Assembly (NCBI RefSeq): GCF_000428145.1
Contig: NZ_ATZJ01000054.1
Coordinates: forward strand, 1 to 19,992
DNA length: 19,992 bases
Origin: Chitinilyticum litopenaei DSM 21440
GTDB taxonomy: Bacteria; Pseudomonadota; Gammaproteobacteria; Burkholderiales; Chitinibacteraceae
Reading direction: 5' to 3'
Positions within the stretch are counted from its first letter, which is position 1. The number at the start of each line of letters is the position of its first letter. This document shows, piece after piece, positions 7,860 through 16,919 of this stretch. Below the pieces are notes generated by a model. It made no database searches and was not told the origin of the DNA. It was given only the letters and a program-made list of their open reading frames with translations. A program made the position numbers and the translations under genes.

Positions 7860-7874
7860 AGCACGGGGAATTCC

Positions 7875-8966
<1,092 letters not shown>

Positions 8967-9014
8967 TGTATAGCCATGCAACCCAATATTTGATTGGGCT
9001 GCAGGCGCATACCC
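8967..9014. repeat. Dispersed hairpin repeat, copy 3 (abuts ychF stop)
   Basis: Left arm TGTATAGCCATGCAACCCAAT and the reverse complement of the right arm, GGGTATGCGCCTGCAGCCCAAT, pair closely around a 5-base loop. CCCAAT/ATTGGG at the tip is perfect. It starts at the base after the ychF stop codon and is followed three bases later by the terminator palindrome. Confidence 0.75.
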
Positions 9015-9016
9015 AC

Positions 9017-9046
9017 AATGCCCCGCAATTGCGGGGCATTGCTTTA
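9017..9046 (+). terminator. Intrinsic terminator after ychF
   Basis: A perfect 24-base palindrome occupies 9017-9040, with arms AATGCCCCGC and GCGGGGCATT around AATT. It is followed by GCTTTAT. It is well placed to end ychF transcription and to insulate the R-M gene that starts at 9092. Confidence 0.8.
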
Positions 9047-9091
9047 TGCTACCCTCCTGTTTCTTGACAATGAACGACAGCAGGACGCGCT

Positions 9092-12000
9092 ATGACCACC
9101 TCACTTGCACCCCTTGCCCCCTTGATGACTCCCGAGGTTTTTATTGACCGCTGGGATGGGGTGGCTGGCAGTGAGCGCGCCAATTACCAGCTGTTTTTCG
9201 ATGATCTGTGTGATCTGCTGGGCGTGCCAAAACGCCAGCCTGCACACGATGACGATACGCTGAATGCCTATGTCGCCGAGCGTTACATCAAATCGCTGGA
9301 TGGCCTCAGTGCGGGCACCAGCCGCTTTATCGATGTGTATTGCCGGGGCAGCTTCATCTTCGAGGCCAAGAGTTTCAACACCGGCAAACCGGGCAATCAG
9401 GGGGCGGAAAACAAGCTGACCGAAGCCCGTGCGCAAGCCGAAGCCTACGCCCGCGCCCTGCCCGATTACGAGCCGCGCCCGGTATTCCTGATCGTGGCGA
9501 ATGTCGGTCGCTATCTCGCGTTGTATGCCCAGTTCAATGACGGCGACCGCAGCTATGCGATGTACCCCGACAAGGCCAGCTACAAGATTGCGATCACCGA
9601 TCTGGCCAAGCCGGAAGTACGCGAACGCCTGCGGCAAATCTGGCTCAACCCGCAGGCGCTCAATCCCGAGCTGATCAGCGCTGAAGTCACCCGCCAGGTG
9701 TCGCTGCAACTGGCCGAGCTTGCCCGCACGCTGGAACAGCAGCACCGGCCGCAGCAAGTGGCTGCCTTTCTTACCCGCAGCCTGTTCACCATGTTTGCCG
9801 AAGACGTCGGGCTGTTGCCAGAAAAAACCTTCACCAGACTCCTGAGCGATTGCCGCACCAAGATCGAAAGCCTGCCGCACAAGCTGGAAGAGCTCTGGGC
9901 CAAGATGGACAAGGGCGGTTATTCGGTTGCGCTTGATCTAGCCGTACCGCATTTCAACGGCAAGCTGTTCAAAGACCCGTCTGCCTTGCCGCTGACGCTG
10001 GCGCAAATCGAAGCGCTGCTGAGCGCAGCCAAGCAGGACTGGCGACACGTTGAGCCAGCCATTTTCGGCACGCTGATCGAACGCGCGCTCAGCACTGACG
10101 AGCGCCACAGCCTCGGCGCGCACTACACGCCGCGCGCTTATGTGGAACGGCTTGTTTGGCCCACGGTGATCGAGCCACTGCGCGCACAATGGCAGCTGGT
10201 GCAAACCGCTGCACTGACGCTCGGCAGCGACGGCAAGCTGAAAGATGCGCGTGATGTGCTGATGCGTTTTCATTACCAGCTGTGCCAGACCACGGTGCTT
10301 GATCCGGCCTGCGGCTCGGGCAATTTTCTGTATATCGCCATGGAACACATGAAGCGCCTGGAAGGTGAAGTGCTGGCGCTGCTAGAAGATTTTGGCGCCA
10401 GCGCCGCACTGGAAACCGAAGGGCTGACGGTCGACCCGCACCAGTTTCTCGGCATCGAGCTCAACCCGCGCGCCGCTGCGGTGGCCGAGCTGGTGCTGTG
10501 GATCGGCTATCTGCAATGGCATTACCGCACCAAGGGCAGCGGCCTGCCGCCTACGCCGATTCTGCGCGATTTCAAGAACATCGAATGCCGCGATGCCGTG
10601 CTGGCCTATAGCGGCACCGAGCCGGTGCTGGACGAACACGGCCAGCCACAAACCCGCTGGGATGGCAAAACCCGCAAACCGCATCCGGTAACGGGCGAGC
10701 TGGTGCCGGACGACAGCGTCCGCGTGCCGCTGCTGCGCTATCTGAACCCGAGCATCCCCGACTGGCCCCGCGCCGATTACATCGTCGGCAACCCGCCGTT
10801 TATTGGCGCGCGCACGATTCGTTTGGCATTGGGTGATGGCTATCTGGATGCGGTGCGCAACCTTTATCCAGACGTGCCTGATAATGCCGATTTTGTGATG
10901 TACTGGTGGCATCGCTCGGCAGAAATCGTTGCGAAAGGCATGGCGGCTCGTTTTGGTTTGATTACAACAAACAGCCTACGTCAGACATTTAACCGTGCCG
11001 TGCTGGAGCGCTGGCTGGCAGACAAAATTCGTTTGTCCTTTGCCATTCCCGATCATCCCTGGGTAGATAGTGCGGACGGTGCGGCAGTCAGGGTAGCCAT
11101 GACTGTAGGGGGTACGGGCTCGGAGAATGGCCGACTCAGCAATGTTCTGTCGGAAGCATCGGGTGAGAATGACGAAATTGTTGTCACCCTTTCACAGCAA
11201 ACCGGGCAAATCACCCCTGGGCTTACCATCGGGGTAGACGCAGCGGCGGCGCCGGCCTTGCGCGCCAATGAAGGCATTTGCTGTGTCGGTTACCAACTGA
11301 CGGGAAAGGGTTTTCGTGTCGATGCGGAGCAAGCACGCCAGCTTGATCCCTTGTTTGGCCAGCCAAGGGCACGCATTCGCCGTTTGGTTACCGGCTCTGA
11401 CATCACGCAAAGCGATAGCCGCGGATTTGCCATTGATCTTTTTGGCCTGAATGCAGAAACGGTGCGTGCGGAATACCCAGCGATCTATCAATGGGTATAT
11501 GAAAAGGTAAAGCCAGAACGTGATCACAATAATCGGTCAGCGCTTAGAGAGCGTTGGTGGATTTTTGGTGAAGCAAGAAGCACTTTCCGCCCATCATTGG
11601 CAGGATGTGACAGAGCAATTGCCGCATCGTTGACGGCCAAGCATCGAACCTTCGTTTTCGTTGATGCACAGGACATTTGCGACAGTACGACAGTCATGTT
11701 TGCATTGCCGGACGCCTTCCACCTCGGCATTCTTTCCAGCCGCGTGCATGTGGCATGGGCTTTGGCGGCGGGCGGCACGCTGGAAGATCGGCCGCGCTAC
11801 AACAAATCGCGTTGCTTCGAGCCCTTTCCCTTCCCTGCCGCCACGCTCGAACAGCAAGCCCGCATCCGCGAGCTGGCCGAAGCGCTGGACGCGCACCGCA
11901 AGAAGGTGCTCGCCACCCACGCCAGCCTGACGCTGACCGGCCTCTACAACGTGCTGGAAAAACTCAAAACCGGCACGACGCTAACCGCCAAGGAACAGCA

Positions 12001-12619
12001 GATCAATACGCTGGGGCTGGTCAGTGTGCTGCGCAGTCTGCATGACGATCTCGACCATACTGTTGTCGATGCCTACGGCTGGTGGGATTTGCAGCCGCTG
12101 CTGGATGTGGCGCAAGGCCATGCGGCCAAGACCGACTGGCCGATGCCGGCGGGTGCTGACCGCGACAATCTCTACCGCAGTCTGCCGACCGACCGCGCAC
12201 AAGCTGCCGAACATTTCTCCGCACGGGTGCTGGAGCGACTGGTTGCGCTGAATGCCGAGCGCCAGCGCGAGGAAGCGCAAGGCCATGTCCGCTGGCTGCG
12301 CCCGGAGTTCCAGAACCCGGCGGCGACTCCGGCACCACAAACCGGCGAGCTGGCAGTGACGCTCGAACAGCCCGCCACCGTCGCCACTCCCATCACGAGC
12401 AAGGCCAGCCCATGGCCCAAAACACTGCTGGAGCAGGTCAAGGCAGTTTCCGAGGTACTGCAAGCCGTCAGTGCGCCGCTGGATGCCGAGCAGCTGGCCA
12501 GCCAGTTCAGCCGGCTGGGCAAAAACCAGCGCGAAGCCCTGCTGCAGATTATCGCCACGCTGGAAAGCGTGCATCGTGTGCAGCGGCTGGACGACGGGCG
12601 CCTGCAGTGGCTGGCGTAA
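9092..12619 (+). CDS. MmeI-like type IIL/IIG restriction-modification enzyme
   Basis: A single 1175-residue chain with the domain order of MmeI. The N-terminal nuclease motif is D81-x9-E91-A-K93 (FIDVYCRGSFIFEAK), the same spacing as the D-x9-ExK reported for MmeI. A helical connector follows (about 175-340). The adenine methylase carries GAHYTPRAYVERLV (342-355), motif I DPACGSGNF (404-412) and motif IV NPPF (567-570). A target-recognition region runs from about 610 to 900, ending in HLGILSSRVHVAWALA and RYNKSRCFEPFPFP, followed by a helical tail. Such enzymes methylate one strand of an asymmetric site and cut a fixed distance away. AGGA precedes the ATG at 9092. The recognition part (about 10.9-11.7 kb) is much less GC-rich than the rest, suggesting exchange of specificity. 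All key residues look intact. dinD follows 30 bases later. Confidence 0.9.
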   Translation: MTTSLAPLAPLMTPEVFIDRWDGVAGSERANYQLFFDDLCDLLGVPKRQPAHDDDTLNAYVAERYIKSLDGLSAGTSRFIDVYCRGSFIFEAKSFNTGKPGNQGAENKLTEARAQAEAYARALPDYEPRPVFLIVANVGRYLALYAQFNDGDRSYAMYPDKASYKIAITDLAKPEVRERLRQIWLNPQALNPELISAEVTRQVSLQLAELARTLEQQHRPQQVAAFLTRSLFTMFAEDVGLLPEKTFTRLLSDCRTKIESLPHKLEELWAKMDKGGYSVALDLAVPHFNGKLFKDPSALPLTLAQIEALLSAAKQDWRHVEPAIFGTLIERALSTDERHSLGAHYTPRAYVERLVWPTVIEPLRAQWQLVQTAALTLGSDGKLKDARDVLMRFHYQLCQTTVLDPACGSGNFLYIAMEHMKRLEGEVLALLEDFGASAALETEGLTVDPHQFLGIELNPRAAAVAELVLWIGYLQWHYRTKGSGLPPTPILRDFKNIECRDAVLAYSGTEPVLDEHGQPQTRWDGKTRKPHPVTGELVPDDSVRVPLLRYLNPSIPDWPRADYIVGNPPFIGARTIRLALGDGYLDAVRNLYPDVPDNADFVMYWWHRSAEIVAKGMAARFGLITTNSLRQTFNRAVLERWLADKIRLSFAIPDHPWVDSADGAAVRVAMTVGGTGSENGRLSNVLSEASGENDEIVVTLSQQTGQITPGLTIGVDAAAAPALRANEGICCVGYQLTGKGFRVDAEQARQLDPLFGQPRARIRRLVTGSDITQSDSRGFAIDLFGLNAETVRAEYPAIYQWVYEKVKPERDHNNRSALRERWWIFGEARSTFRPSLAGCDRAIAASLTAKHRTFVFVDAQDICDSTTVMFALPDAFHLGILSSRVHVAWALAAGGTLEDRPRYNKSRCFEPFPFPAATLEQQARIRELAEALDAHRKKVLATHASLTLTGLYNVLEKLKTGTTLTAKEQQINTLGLVSVLRSLHDDLDHTVVDAYGWWDLQPLLDVAQGHAAKTDWPMPAGADRDNLYRSLPTDRAQAAEHFSARVLERLVALNAERQREEAQGHVRWLRPEFQNPAATPAPQTGELAVTLEQPATVATPITSKASPWPKTLLEQVKAVSEVLQAVSAPLDAEQLASQFSRLGKNQREALLQIIATLESVHRVQRLDDGRLQWLA

Positions 12620-12649
12620 ACAACAGACCAACGTGTGAAGGAGAAAGGA

Positions 12650-13504
12650 ATGGTGCAGGACAAAATCGGCCAAACACCGCACGCAAGTTTTGAAGGTATT
12701 CGCCACAAGGATGAAGAAGGTAACGAGTTCTGGCTGGCTCGCGAGTTGGCCCCGTTGCTGGACTACCAGGCCTGGCGCAATTTTGTGCTGGTGATGAACA
12801 AAGCCCGTATCGCCTGTGAGCGTTCAGGCAAGGTAGTAAGTGACCATTTTGTTGATTCCGACAAAATGGTCGAAATCGGTTCTGGTGCAAAACGCGAGAT
12901 TGAGGACGTTCGGCTATCCCGCTACGCCTGCTACCTGATCGTGCAGAACGGCGACCCAAGCAAGCCGGTCATCGCCAATGGCCAGACGTATTTCGCCATC
13001 CAGACCCGCCGGCAGGAGCTGGCCGACAACGCACAATTTGCCCGGCTGACCGAAGACGAGAAGCGGCTGGCCATCCGCAACGAGCTGGCACAGCACAACA
13101 AGTATCTGGCTGCTGCAGCGCAGGATGCGGGGGTGGTCGAATCAAAAGATTTCGCCATTTTTCAGGATCACGGTTACCGGGGTCTATATGGCGGCATGGG
13201 GCAGAAAGACATCCATGCCCACAAGGGGCTGAAGAAAAGCCAGAAAATTCTGGATCACATGGGCAGCACCGAGCTGGCAGCCAACCTGTTCCGCGCCACG
13301 CAAACCGAGGAAAAGCTGCGTCGTGATGGCGTGCAGAGCAAGCAGCAAGCCAACCTTACGCATTACGAGGTTGGCCAGAAAGTCCGCCAGACCATTGAAG
13401 AGCTGGGCGGCACGATGCCGGAAGATTTGCCCACACCCGAGCAAAGTATTGGGCAGCTGGAAAGGGCCAGGCAAAAACGCCTGAAAAATACGGACGAAGA
13501 ATAA
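12650..13504 (+). CDS. dinD: DNA damage-inducible protein D (DinD)
   Basis: The 284-residue product is close to the ~274 residues of E. coli DinD. Family sequences include HASFEGIRHKDEEGNEFWLA, LLDYQAWRNFVLVMNKAR, DVRLSRYACYLIVQNGDPSK and GQTYFAIQTRRQEL in the first 130 residues (a Bro-N-like region), then a helical C-terminus. E. coli DinD is SOS-induced and has been reported to inhibit RecA filament activities. The ATG at 12650 is preceded by AAGGAG at 12638-12643; a GTG at 12635 overlaps that site and is less likely. It lies 30 bases after the R-M gene and is probably co-transcribed with it. I see no CTGT-N8-ACAG LexA-type box just upstream, so SOS control is not evident here. Confidence 0.93.
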   Translation: MVQDKIGQTPHASFEGIRHKDEEGNEFWLARELAPLLDYQAWRNFVLVMNKARIACERSGKVVSDHFVDSDKMVEIGSGAKREIEDVRLSRYACYLIVQNGDPSKPVIANGQTYFAIQTRRQELADNAQFARLTEDEKRLAIRNELAQHNKYLAAAAQDAGVVESKDFAIFQDHGYRGLYGGMGQKDIHAHKGLKKSQKILDHMGSTELAANLFRATQTEEKLRRDGVQSKQQANLTHYEVGQKVRQTIEELGGTMPEDLPTPEQSIGQLERARQKRLKNTDEE

Positions 13505-13524
13505 GCCTTCGTAGCATTGCTGCA

Positions 13525-13545
13525 GCGAGTAATGCCCATACTCGC
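13525..13545 (+). terminator. Hairpin after dinD, possible terminator
   Basis: A perfect 7-bp stem GCGAGTA/TACTCGC with a 7-base loop starts 20 bases after the dinD stop. No T-run follows, so it is at best a weak or factor-assisted terminator, or an mRNA 3'-end protecting hairpin. Confidence 0.35.
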
Positions 13546-13651
13546 CGCAAAAACTGTGGTGAATTTCCATCCGGTGAACAGGCTCTCGGTTTTATCAGCT
13601 ACGTTGCCATCATGCGGCTTATTGTCTTCAGTTCACCGTATTAAAATTGAT

Positions 13652-13701
13652 GTGTATATGAGCGTAGCCATTGCAGATAAATGGCTTCCGCCTTATACAG
13701 C
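13652..13701. repeat. Dispersed hairpin repeat, copy 4 (upstream of yiiX-like gene)
   Basis: Left arm GTGTATATGAGCGTAGCCAT faces a right arm whose reverse complement is GCTGTATAAGGCGGAAGCCA; the tip AGCCATT/AATGGCT pairs perfectly around a 7-base loop. It ends 30 bases before the start codon of the YiiX-like gene, so it could lie in that gene's leader. Confidence 0.7.
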
Positions 13702-13730
13702 AGCCTGTATCTACAGCAAGGAAATGCACG

Positions 13731-14315
13731 ATGCGCTGCCTGCCCTTCTTCCTGTTCACGCTGGCTGCGCCAGCCTTCGCGGTTCTGCCTGATGTGCAGG
13801 ATGGCGATCTGGTGTTTCATACCTCGCGCTCGACGCAGAGCCTGGCGGTGCAGCGGGCGACGGGGTCGAAGTACAGCCACATGGGCATGGTGTTTCTGAA
13901 GCACGGTCAGCCCTATGTGCTGGAGGCGGTGAGCACGGTGCGCTATACGCCACTGGCGGAGTGGGCGGCGCGCGGCAAGGGCGGCAAGCTGGTGGCGAAG
14001 CGCCTGAAAGCGGGCTTGAGCCCGGCGCAGGCCGCGCGGCTGCGCAAGGAGGCCGAACGCTATCTCGGCAAATCCTACGACCTGACCTTCGAATGGTCGG
14101 ACCAGCGCATCTATTGTTCCGAGCTGGTGTGGAAAAGCTACGAGCGCGCGCTGGGTATCCGCCTCGGGGAAACGCAAAAACTGCGCGACTTCCGGCTGGA
14201 TGATCCGGCGGTCGCCGCCAAGCTGCGCGAGCGGTATGGCAAGGCGGTGCCGCTGGCTGAAACGGTGATCTCGCCGGCGGCGATGTTCAGCGCCGACAAT
14301 CTGCGCACGCTGTAG
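13731..14315 (+). CDS. YiiX-like permuted papain-fold (NlpC/P60-type) hydrolase, secreted
   Basis: The 194-residue product begins with a signal peptide MRCLPFFLFTLAAPAFA, probably cut near residue 17, so it acts in the periplasm or outside. GDLVFHTSRSTQS, SKYSHMGMVF (H50), VLEAVS (E65) and IYCSELVWKSYE (C129) follow the order of the circularly permuted NlpC/P60 fold of YiiX/YebB, with His before the catalytic Cys. Substrates in this group are lipids or amide bonds; the true substrate is unknown. The ATG at 13731 has AAGGAA seven bases upstream; a longer reading of the frame starts inside the hairpin repeat and is rejected. It stands alone between dinD and the convergent ada. Confidence 0.88.
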   Translation: MRCLPFFLFTLAAPAFAVLPDVQDGDLVFHTSRSTQSLAVQRATGSKYSHMGMVFLKHGQPYVLEAVSTVRYTPLAEWAARGKGGKLVAKRLKAGLSPAQAARLRKEAERYLGKSYDLTFEWSDQRIYCSELVWKSYERALGIRLGETQKLRDFRLDDPAVAAKLRERYGKAVPLAETVISPAAMFSADNLRTL

Positions 14316-14319
14316 TACA

Positions 14320-14334
14320 GGCTGCCAGGCAGCC
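14320..14334 (+). terminator. Small hairpin after the YiiX-like gene
   Basis: A perfect 6-bp stem GGCTGC/GCAGCC with a 3-base loop begins 5 bases after the stop codon. No T-run follows, so its role as a terminator is uncertain. Confidence 0.3.
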
Positions 14335-14412
14335 AATCGTGCGTGGCCCGTGCCAGGGTCAGCCGTGCAGAGCCGCCCCGCTATGGCGGGAGACTTGCGG
14401 GCCGCGCCCGCT

Positions 14413-15507
14413 TCAGCGCTCGGCCGTCGTGCCGGTGCCGGCCTCCCGCGCCAGCAGTTCGCGCTTGCGGTCGATGCCCCAGGCGTAACCGGCGAGTGCG
14501 CCGTCGGTGCGCACGACGCGGTGGCAGGGGATGGCGACGGCCAGGGAATTGGCGGCGCAGGCGCTGGCGACGGCACGCACGGCGCGGGGCTGGCCGATGC
14601 GGGCGGCAAGCTCGCTGTAGGAGACGGTCTGGCCGGCAGGAATCTGGCGCAGCGCCTGCCACACGCGCTGCTGAAAGGCGGTACCGCGCACGTCCAGCGG
14701 CAGGGCGTGGCCAAGGCCGGGCGCTTCGACCAGGGCGACCACCTGTGCGACCAGTGTTTCGTAGGCCGCGTCGGCGCCGATCAGCTGCGCGCGGCTGAAG
14801 CGGTCCTGCAACTCGCGCAACAGGGCTTCGGGATCATCGCCCAGCAGGATGGCCACCACGCCGTGCGCGCTGGAGGCGACCAGGATGGCGCCCAGCGCGC
14901 TCTGGCCAATGGCGAAGCGGATCGCCTCGCGCTCGCCGCCGGCCCGGTAGCGGCTGGGTGTCATGCCCAGGAGTGCAGTGGATTGCTCGTAGAAGCGCCC
15001 GCTGGAATTGAAACCGGCGGCGTAGGCGGCGCTGGTGACACTGTCGGCCTGCGGCAGTGCGGCACGCAGTTTTTCTGCCCGCTGGGCGCTGGCGTAGGCC
15101 TTGGGCGTGAGGCCGGTCTGCGCCTTGAACAGGCGGTGCAGATGGCCGGGGCTGAGCCCCAGTTGCGCCGCCAGGGCAGCCAGCGGCGGCGCTTCGTCCT
15201 GCGCGGCGAGCAGGCGGCAGGCACGCGCAATCAGCTCGGCATGGCGGCTGTCCGCGGCGGGCTCGTCGGGGTGGCAGCGCAGGCAGGGCCGGCAGCCGCT
15301 GGCGCGTGCGCTTGCCAGTGTGTCGTGCAGGCGCACGTGTTCCGGCCGGGCCAGCCGCGAGGGGCAGGAGGGCCGGCAGTACACGCCCGTGGTGCTGACC
15401 GAATACCAGAACTGCCCGTCTGCCGTGCGGTCGCGGGCAACGATGCGCGCCCAGCGCGGGTCATCGGTAATGCTGGCGGGCGGCGGGCGGGAAGGATCGG
15501 TGGTCAT
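14413..15507 (-). CDS. ada: Ada: methyl-phosphotriester/O6-methylguanine DNA methyltransferase and regulator
   Basis: A 364-residue suicide repair protein and transcriptional activator of the adaptive response to alkylation. The zinc domain has C44 and C48 (GVYCRPSCPSR) and C75 and C78 (GCRPCLRCHPDEP); the first cysteine takes methyl groups from phosphotriesters. An AraC-type helix-turn-helix follows at about 90-190 (LAAQLGLSPGHLHRLFKAQTG..PKAYASAQRAEKLR). The C-terminal methyltransferase has PCHR at 327-330, with C328 accepting the O6-methyl group. Order and length match full Ada. The ATG at 15507 has CCGGAG upstream. No alkB or alkA neighbour is seen. Its promoter lies in the repeat-rich gap upstream. 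Confidence 0.96.
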   Translation of the reverse strand: MTTDPSRPPPASITDDPRWARIVARDRTADGQFWYSVSTTGVYCRPSCPSRLARPEHVRLHDTLASARASGCRPCLRCHPDEPAADSRHAELIARACRLLAAQDEAPPLAALAAQLGLSPGHLHRLFKAQTGLTPKAYASAQRAEKLRAALPQADSVTSAAYAAGFNSSGRFYEQSTALLGMTPSRYRAGGEREAIRFAIGQSALGAILVASSAHGVVAILLGDDPEALLRELQDRFSRAQLIGADAAYETLVAQVVALVEAPGLGHALPLDVRGTAFQQRVWQALRQIPAGQTVSYSELAARIGQPRAVRAVASACAANSLAVAIPCHRVVRTDGALAGYAWGIDRKRELLAREAGTGTTAER

Positions 15508-15827
15508 GGCTGGGCTCCGGAATCCGACGGGCCGGCTTGTCGGCCCATCCTGATGTACTGCTAGGCTCTGTTGAGGTTGGATTGGTTTTTACGCAGCCCC
15601 GCCAGCGTAGCCTGCTCAGCAACTCGTCATGCCGGCGAAAGCCGGCATCCAGGGCGCCGCTCAAACCGGCATTGCCGCTGGATTCCGGCGTTGACCGCAA
15701 GAGAATCCCCGTGGGACGCCGGAATGACGAATTGTACTTTGCTGAGGTAGCTATCTAATCAGGATTGGTTTTGCTGGCAAGACCGCTCGGCAATTGCTGA
15801 AATCCGCCCGGCCAGACGGCTCCCGGC
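15508..15827. other. Intergenic gap with a large inverted-repeat element
   Basis: These 320 bases between the SDR gene and ada (both leftward) contain no credible gene. The middle is occupied by the inverted-repeat element at 15606-15755. A GGATTGGTTTT motif occurs near both sides (about 15577 and 15761). The ada promoter should be at the left edge. Confidence 0.5.
15606..15755. repeat. MITE-like inverted-repeat element
   Basis: Arms TCGTCATGCCGGCG (from 15624) and CGCCGGAATGACGA (15717-15730) are imperfect inverted copies. Each contains or abuts its own smaller palindrome (GCCGGCGAAAGCCGGC near 15631). Outside them, AGCCTGCTCAGCA on the left and TGCTGAGGTAGCT on the right extend the inversion. 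The GTCATGCCGGCGAAAGCCGG core is like intergenic repeats I have seen in many betaproteobacteria. No coding capacity. Confidence 0.65.
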
Positions 15828-16592
15828 TCAGCTGCGGCAAATCGACACGCCGCCATCCACCAGCATGGCGCTGCCGGTGATGAAGCTGGCGGCGGGCGAA
15901 GCAAGAAACAGCGCGGCTTCGGCGATTTCTTCCGGCTGCGCCAGGCGTTTGAGCGCATGCAGGCCCTCGACAAACTCGCGTGCCCCGGGTGCGCTGGTGG
16001 CGGCCCTGCCCATCGGGGTGTCGGTGCCGCCGGGCAGCAGCGCGTTGACGCGTATGCCCTGCGCGCCGTACTCCGCGGCCAGCACCTGCACCATGCCAAC
16101 CAGGCCGGCCTTGGCCGCCGCATAAGCCGCCATGCCGGGCAAGCCGGCGGTATGGCCGACAAAGCTGCCGGTAAACAGCAGCGCGCCGCCACCGCGCGCC
16201 AGCAAGGCCGGCAGCTGGTATTTGGCGCCGAGAAAGGCGCTGCCCAGATTGCTGGCCAGTACCTCATCCCAGTCGGCCAGCGCCAGCTCGGGCAGCGCGC
16301 AGGCCGAACCGGTGCTGCCGGCATTGTTGAAGGCAATATCCAGCCCGCCGTATTCGCCGACGGCAACCTCGACCAGTTGCCGGGCCAGCGCCTCATCGCG
16401 GATGTCGCCCGCCACGGCGATGGCCTCTCCGCCTCCCGCGCGGATGGCCTGCACCAGCGCGGTCAGCGCCGCCTGACGCCGTCCGGTGAGCAGCACCCGT
16501 GCGCCGGCGCGCGCAAACCGCAGCGCGGTAGCCGCGCCGATGCCCGAGCTTGCGCCAGTAATCAGCGCCACCTTGTCCTGTAATGCCAGCAT
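15828..16592 (-). CDS. SDR-family NAD(P)-dependent oxidoreductase
   Basis: A 254-residue classical short-chain dehydrogenase/reductase. It shows the cofactor motif TGASSGIG (12-19), the NNAG motif (89-92), catalytic N115, S143, Y157 and K161 (YAAAK), and the C-terminal ITGSAMLVDGGVSI. It oxidises or reduces an alcohol/ketone with NAD(P); the arginines in TGRRQ (36-40) hint at NADP, but the substrate cannot be read from sequence. The ATG at 16592 is chosen because AGGAGA lies seven bases upstream; the frame extends to 16631 without support. It is transcribed toward ada but separated from it by 320 bases, so it is probably a separate unit. Confidence 0.92.
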   Translation of the reverse strand: MLALQDKVALITGASSGIGAATALRFARAGARVLLTGRRQAALTALVQAIRAGGGEAIAVAGDIRDEALARQLVEVAVGEYGGLDIAFNNAGSTGSACALPELALADWDEVLASNLGSAFLGAKYQLPALLARGGGALLFTGSFVGHTAGLPGMAAYAAAKAGLVGMVQVLAAEYGAQGIRVNALLPGGTDTPMGRAATSAPGAREFVEGLHALKRLAQPEEIAEAALFLASPAASFITGSAMLVDGGVSICRS

Positions 16593-16735
16593 TGCGTTCT
16601 CCTGATTGTCACTGTCCTGCGCAGCCCCCATGGCAGCGCAGCGTCAGGCGCAACACTATCCGCCCCGGCCAGCCGCCACACTCCGGTTCTTGCCATGCAA
16701 TCCCGGCAGGCTGGCAGTCAGTCAGAAACTGGCAA

Positions 16736-16783
16736 GGTATCTGCCCACAGCCCTTTTTAGAAAAAGGCTGCAAAGATATACCC
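16736..16783. repeat. Dispersed hairpin repeat, copy 5
   Basis: Left arm GGTATCTGCCCACAGCCC and right-arm reverse complement GGGTATATCTTTGCAGCC. The tip CAGCC..TTTTT/AAAAAGGCTG (16748-16770) pairs almost perfectly around AG. It lies between divergent genes, about 135 bases upstream of the lipoprotein gene. Confidence 0.7.
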
Positions 16784-16848
16784 AGCATAAAACCTGTCTG
16801 CGCCAGCGGGTCTGCACACGCAGCAGCCCGCTTGTGCGCAGATTTCCC

Positions 16849-16877
16849 TTGTCAAGCGCCGTGGCGGAATTAATACT
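16849..16877 (+). promoter_or_regulatory. Possible sigma-70 promoter for the WG-repeat lipoprotein gene
   Basis: TTGTCA at 16849-16854, a 17-base spacer and AATACT at 16872-16877 give five of six and four of six consensus matches. The predicted transcript would have a leader of about 35 bases before the ATG at 16920. The stretch is AT-rich compared with its surroundings. Not tested. Confidence 0.4.
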
Positions 16878-16919
16878 CCAAGCTTTCATATTTTTTACGC
16901 ATTATAAGGATTTGCTGAC

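Larger units (their letters stand above)
16593..16919. other. Divergent intergenic region
   Basis: These 327 bases separate the SDR gene (-) from the lipoprotein gene (+). No gene is supported. It holds a hairpin repeat (16736-16783) and, close to the lipoprotein start, an AT-rich stretch with a possible promoter. Confidence 0.5.

Noticed and set aside
9057..9080. CTGT...ACAG as a LexA box upstream of the R-M gene
   Set aside because: The two half-sites are 16 bases apart; the known spacing for LexA in enterics is 8.
9064..9094. TTGACA at 9064-9069 as the -35 of an R-M promoter
   Set aside because: A correctly spaced -10 would overlap the start codon, and no good hexamer is present.
13671..13730. 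Extended N-terminus for the YiiX-like protein
   Set aside because: The extension is translated from the hairpin repeat and would hide the clear signal peptide that starts at 13731.
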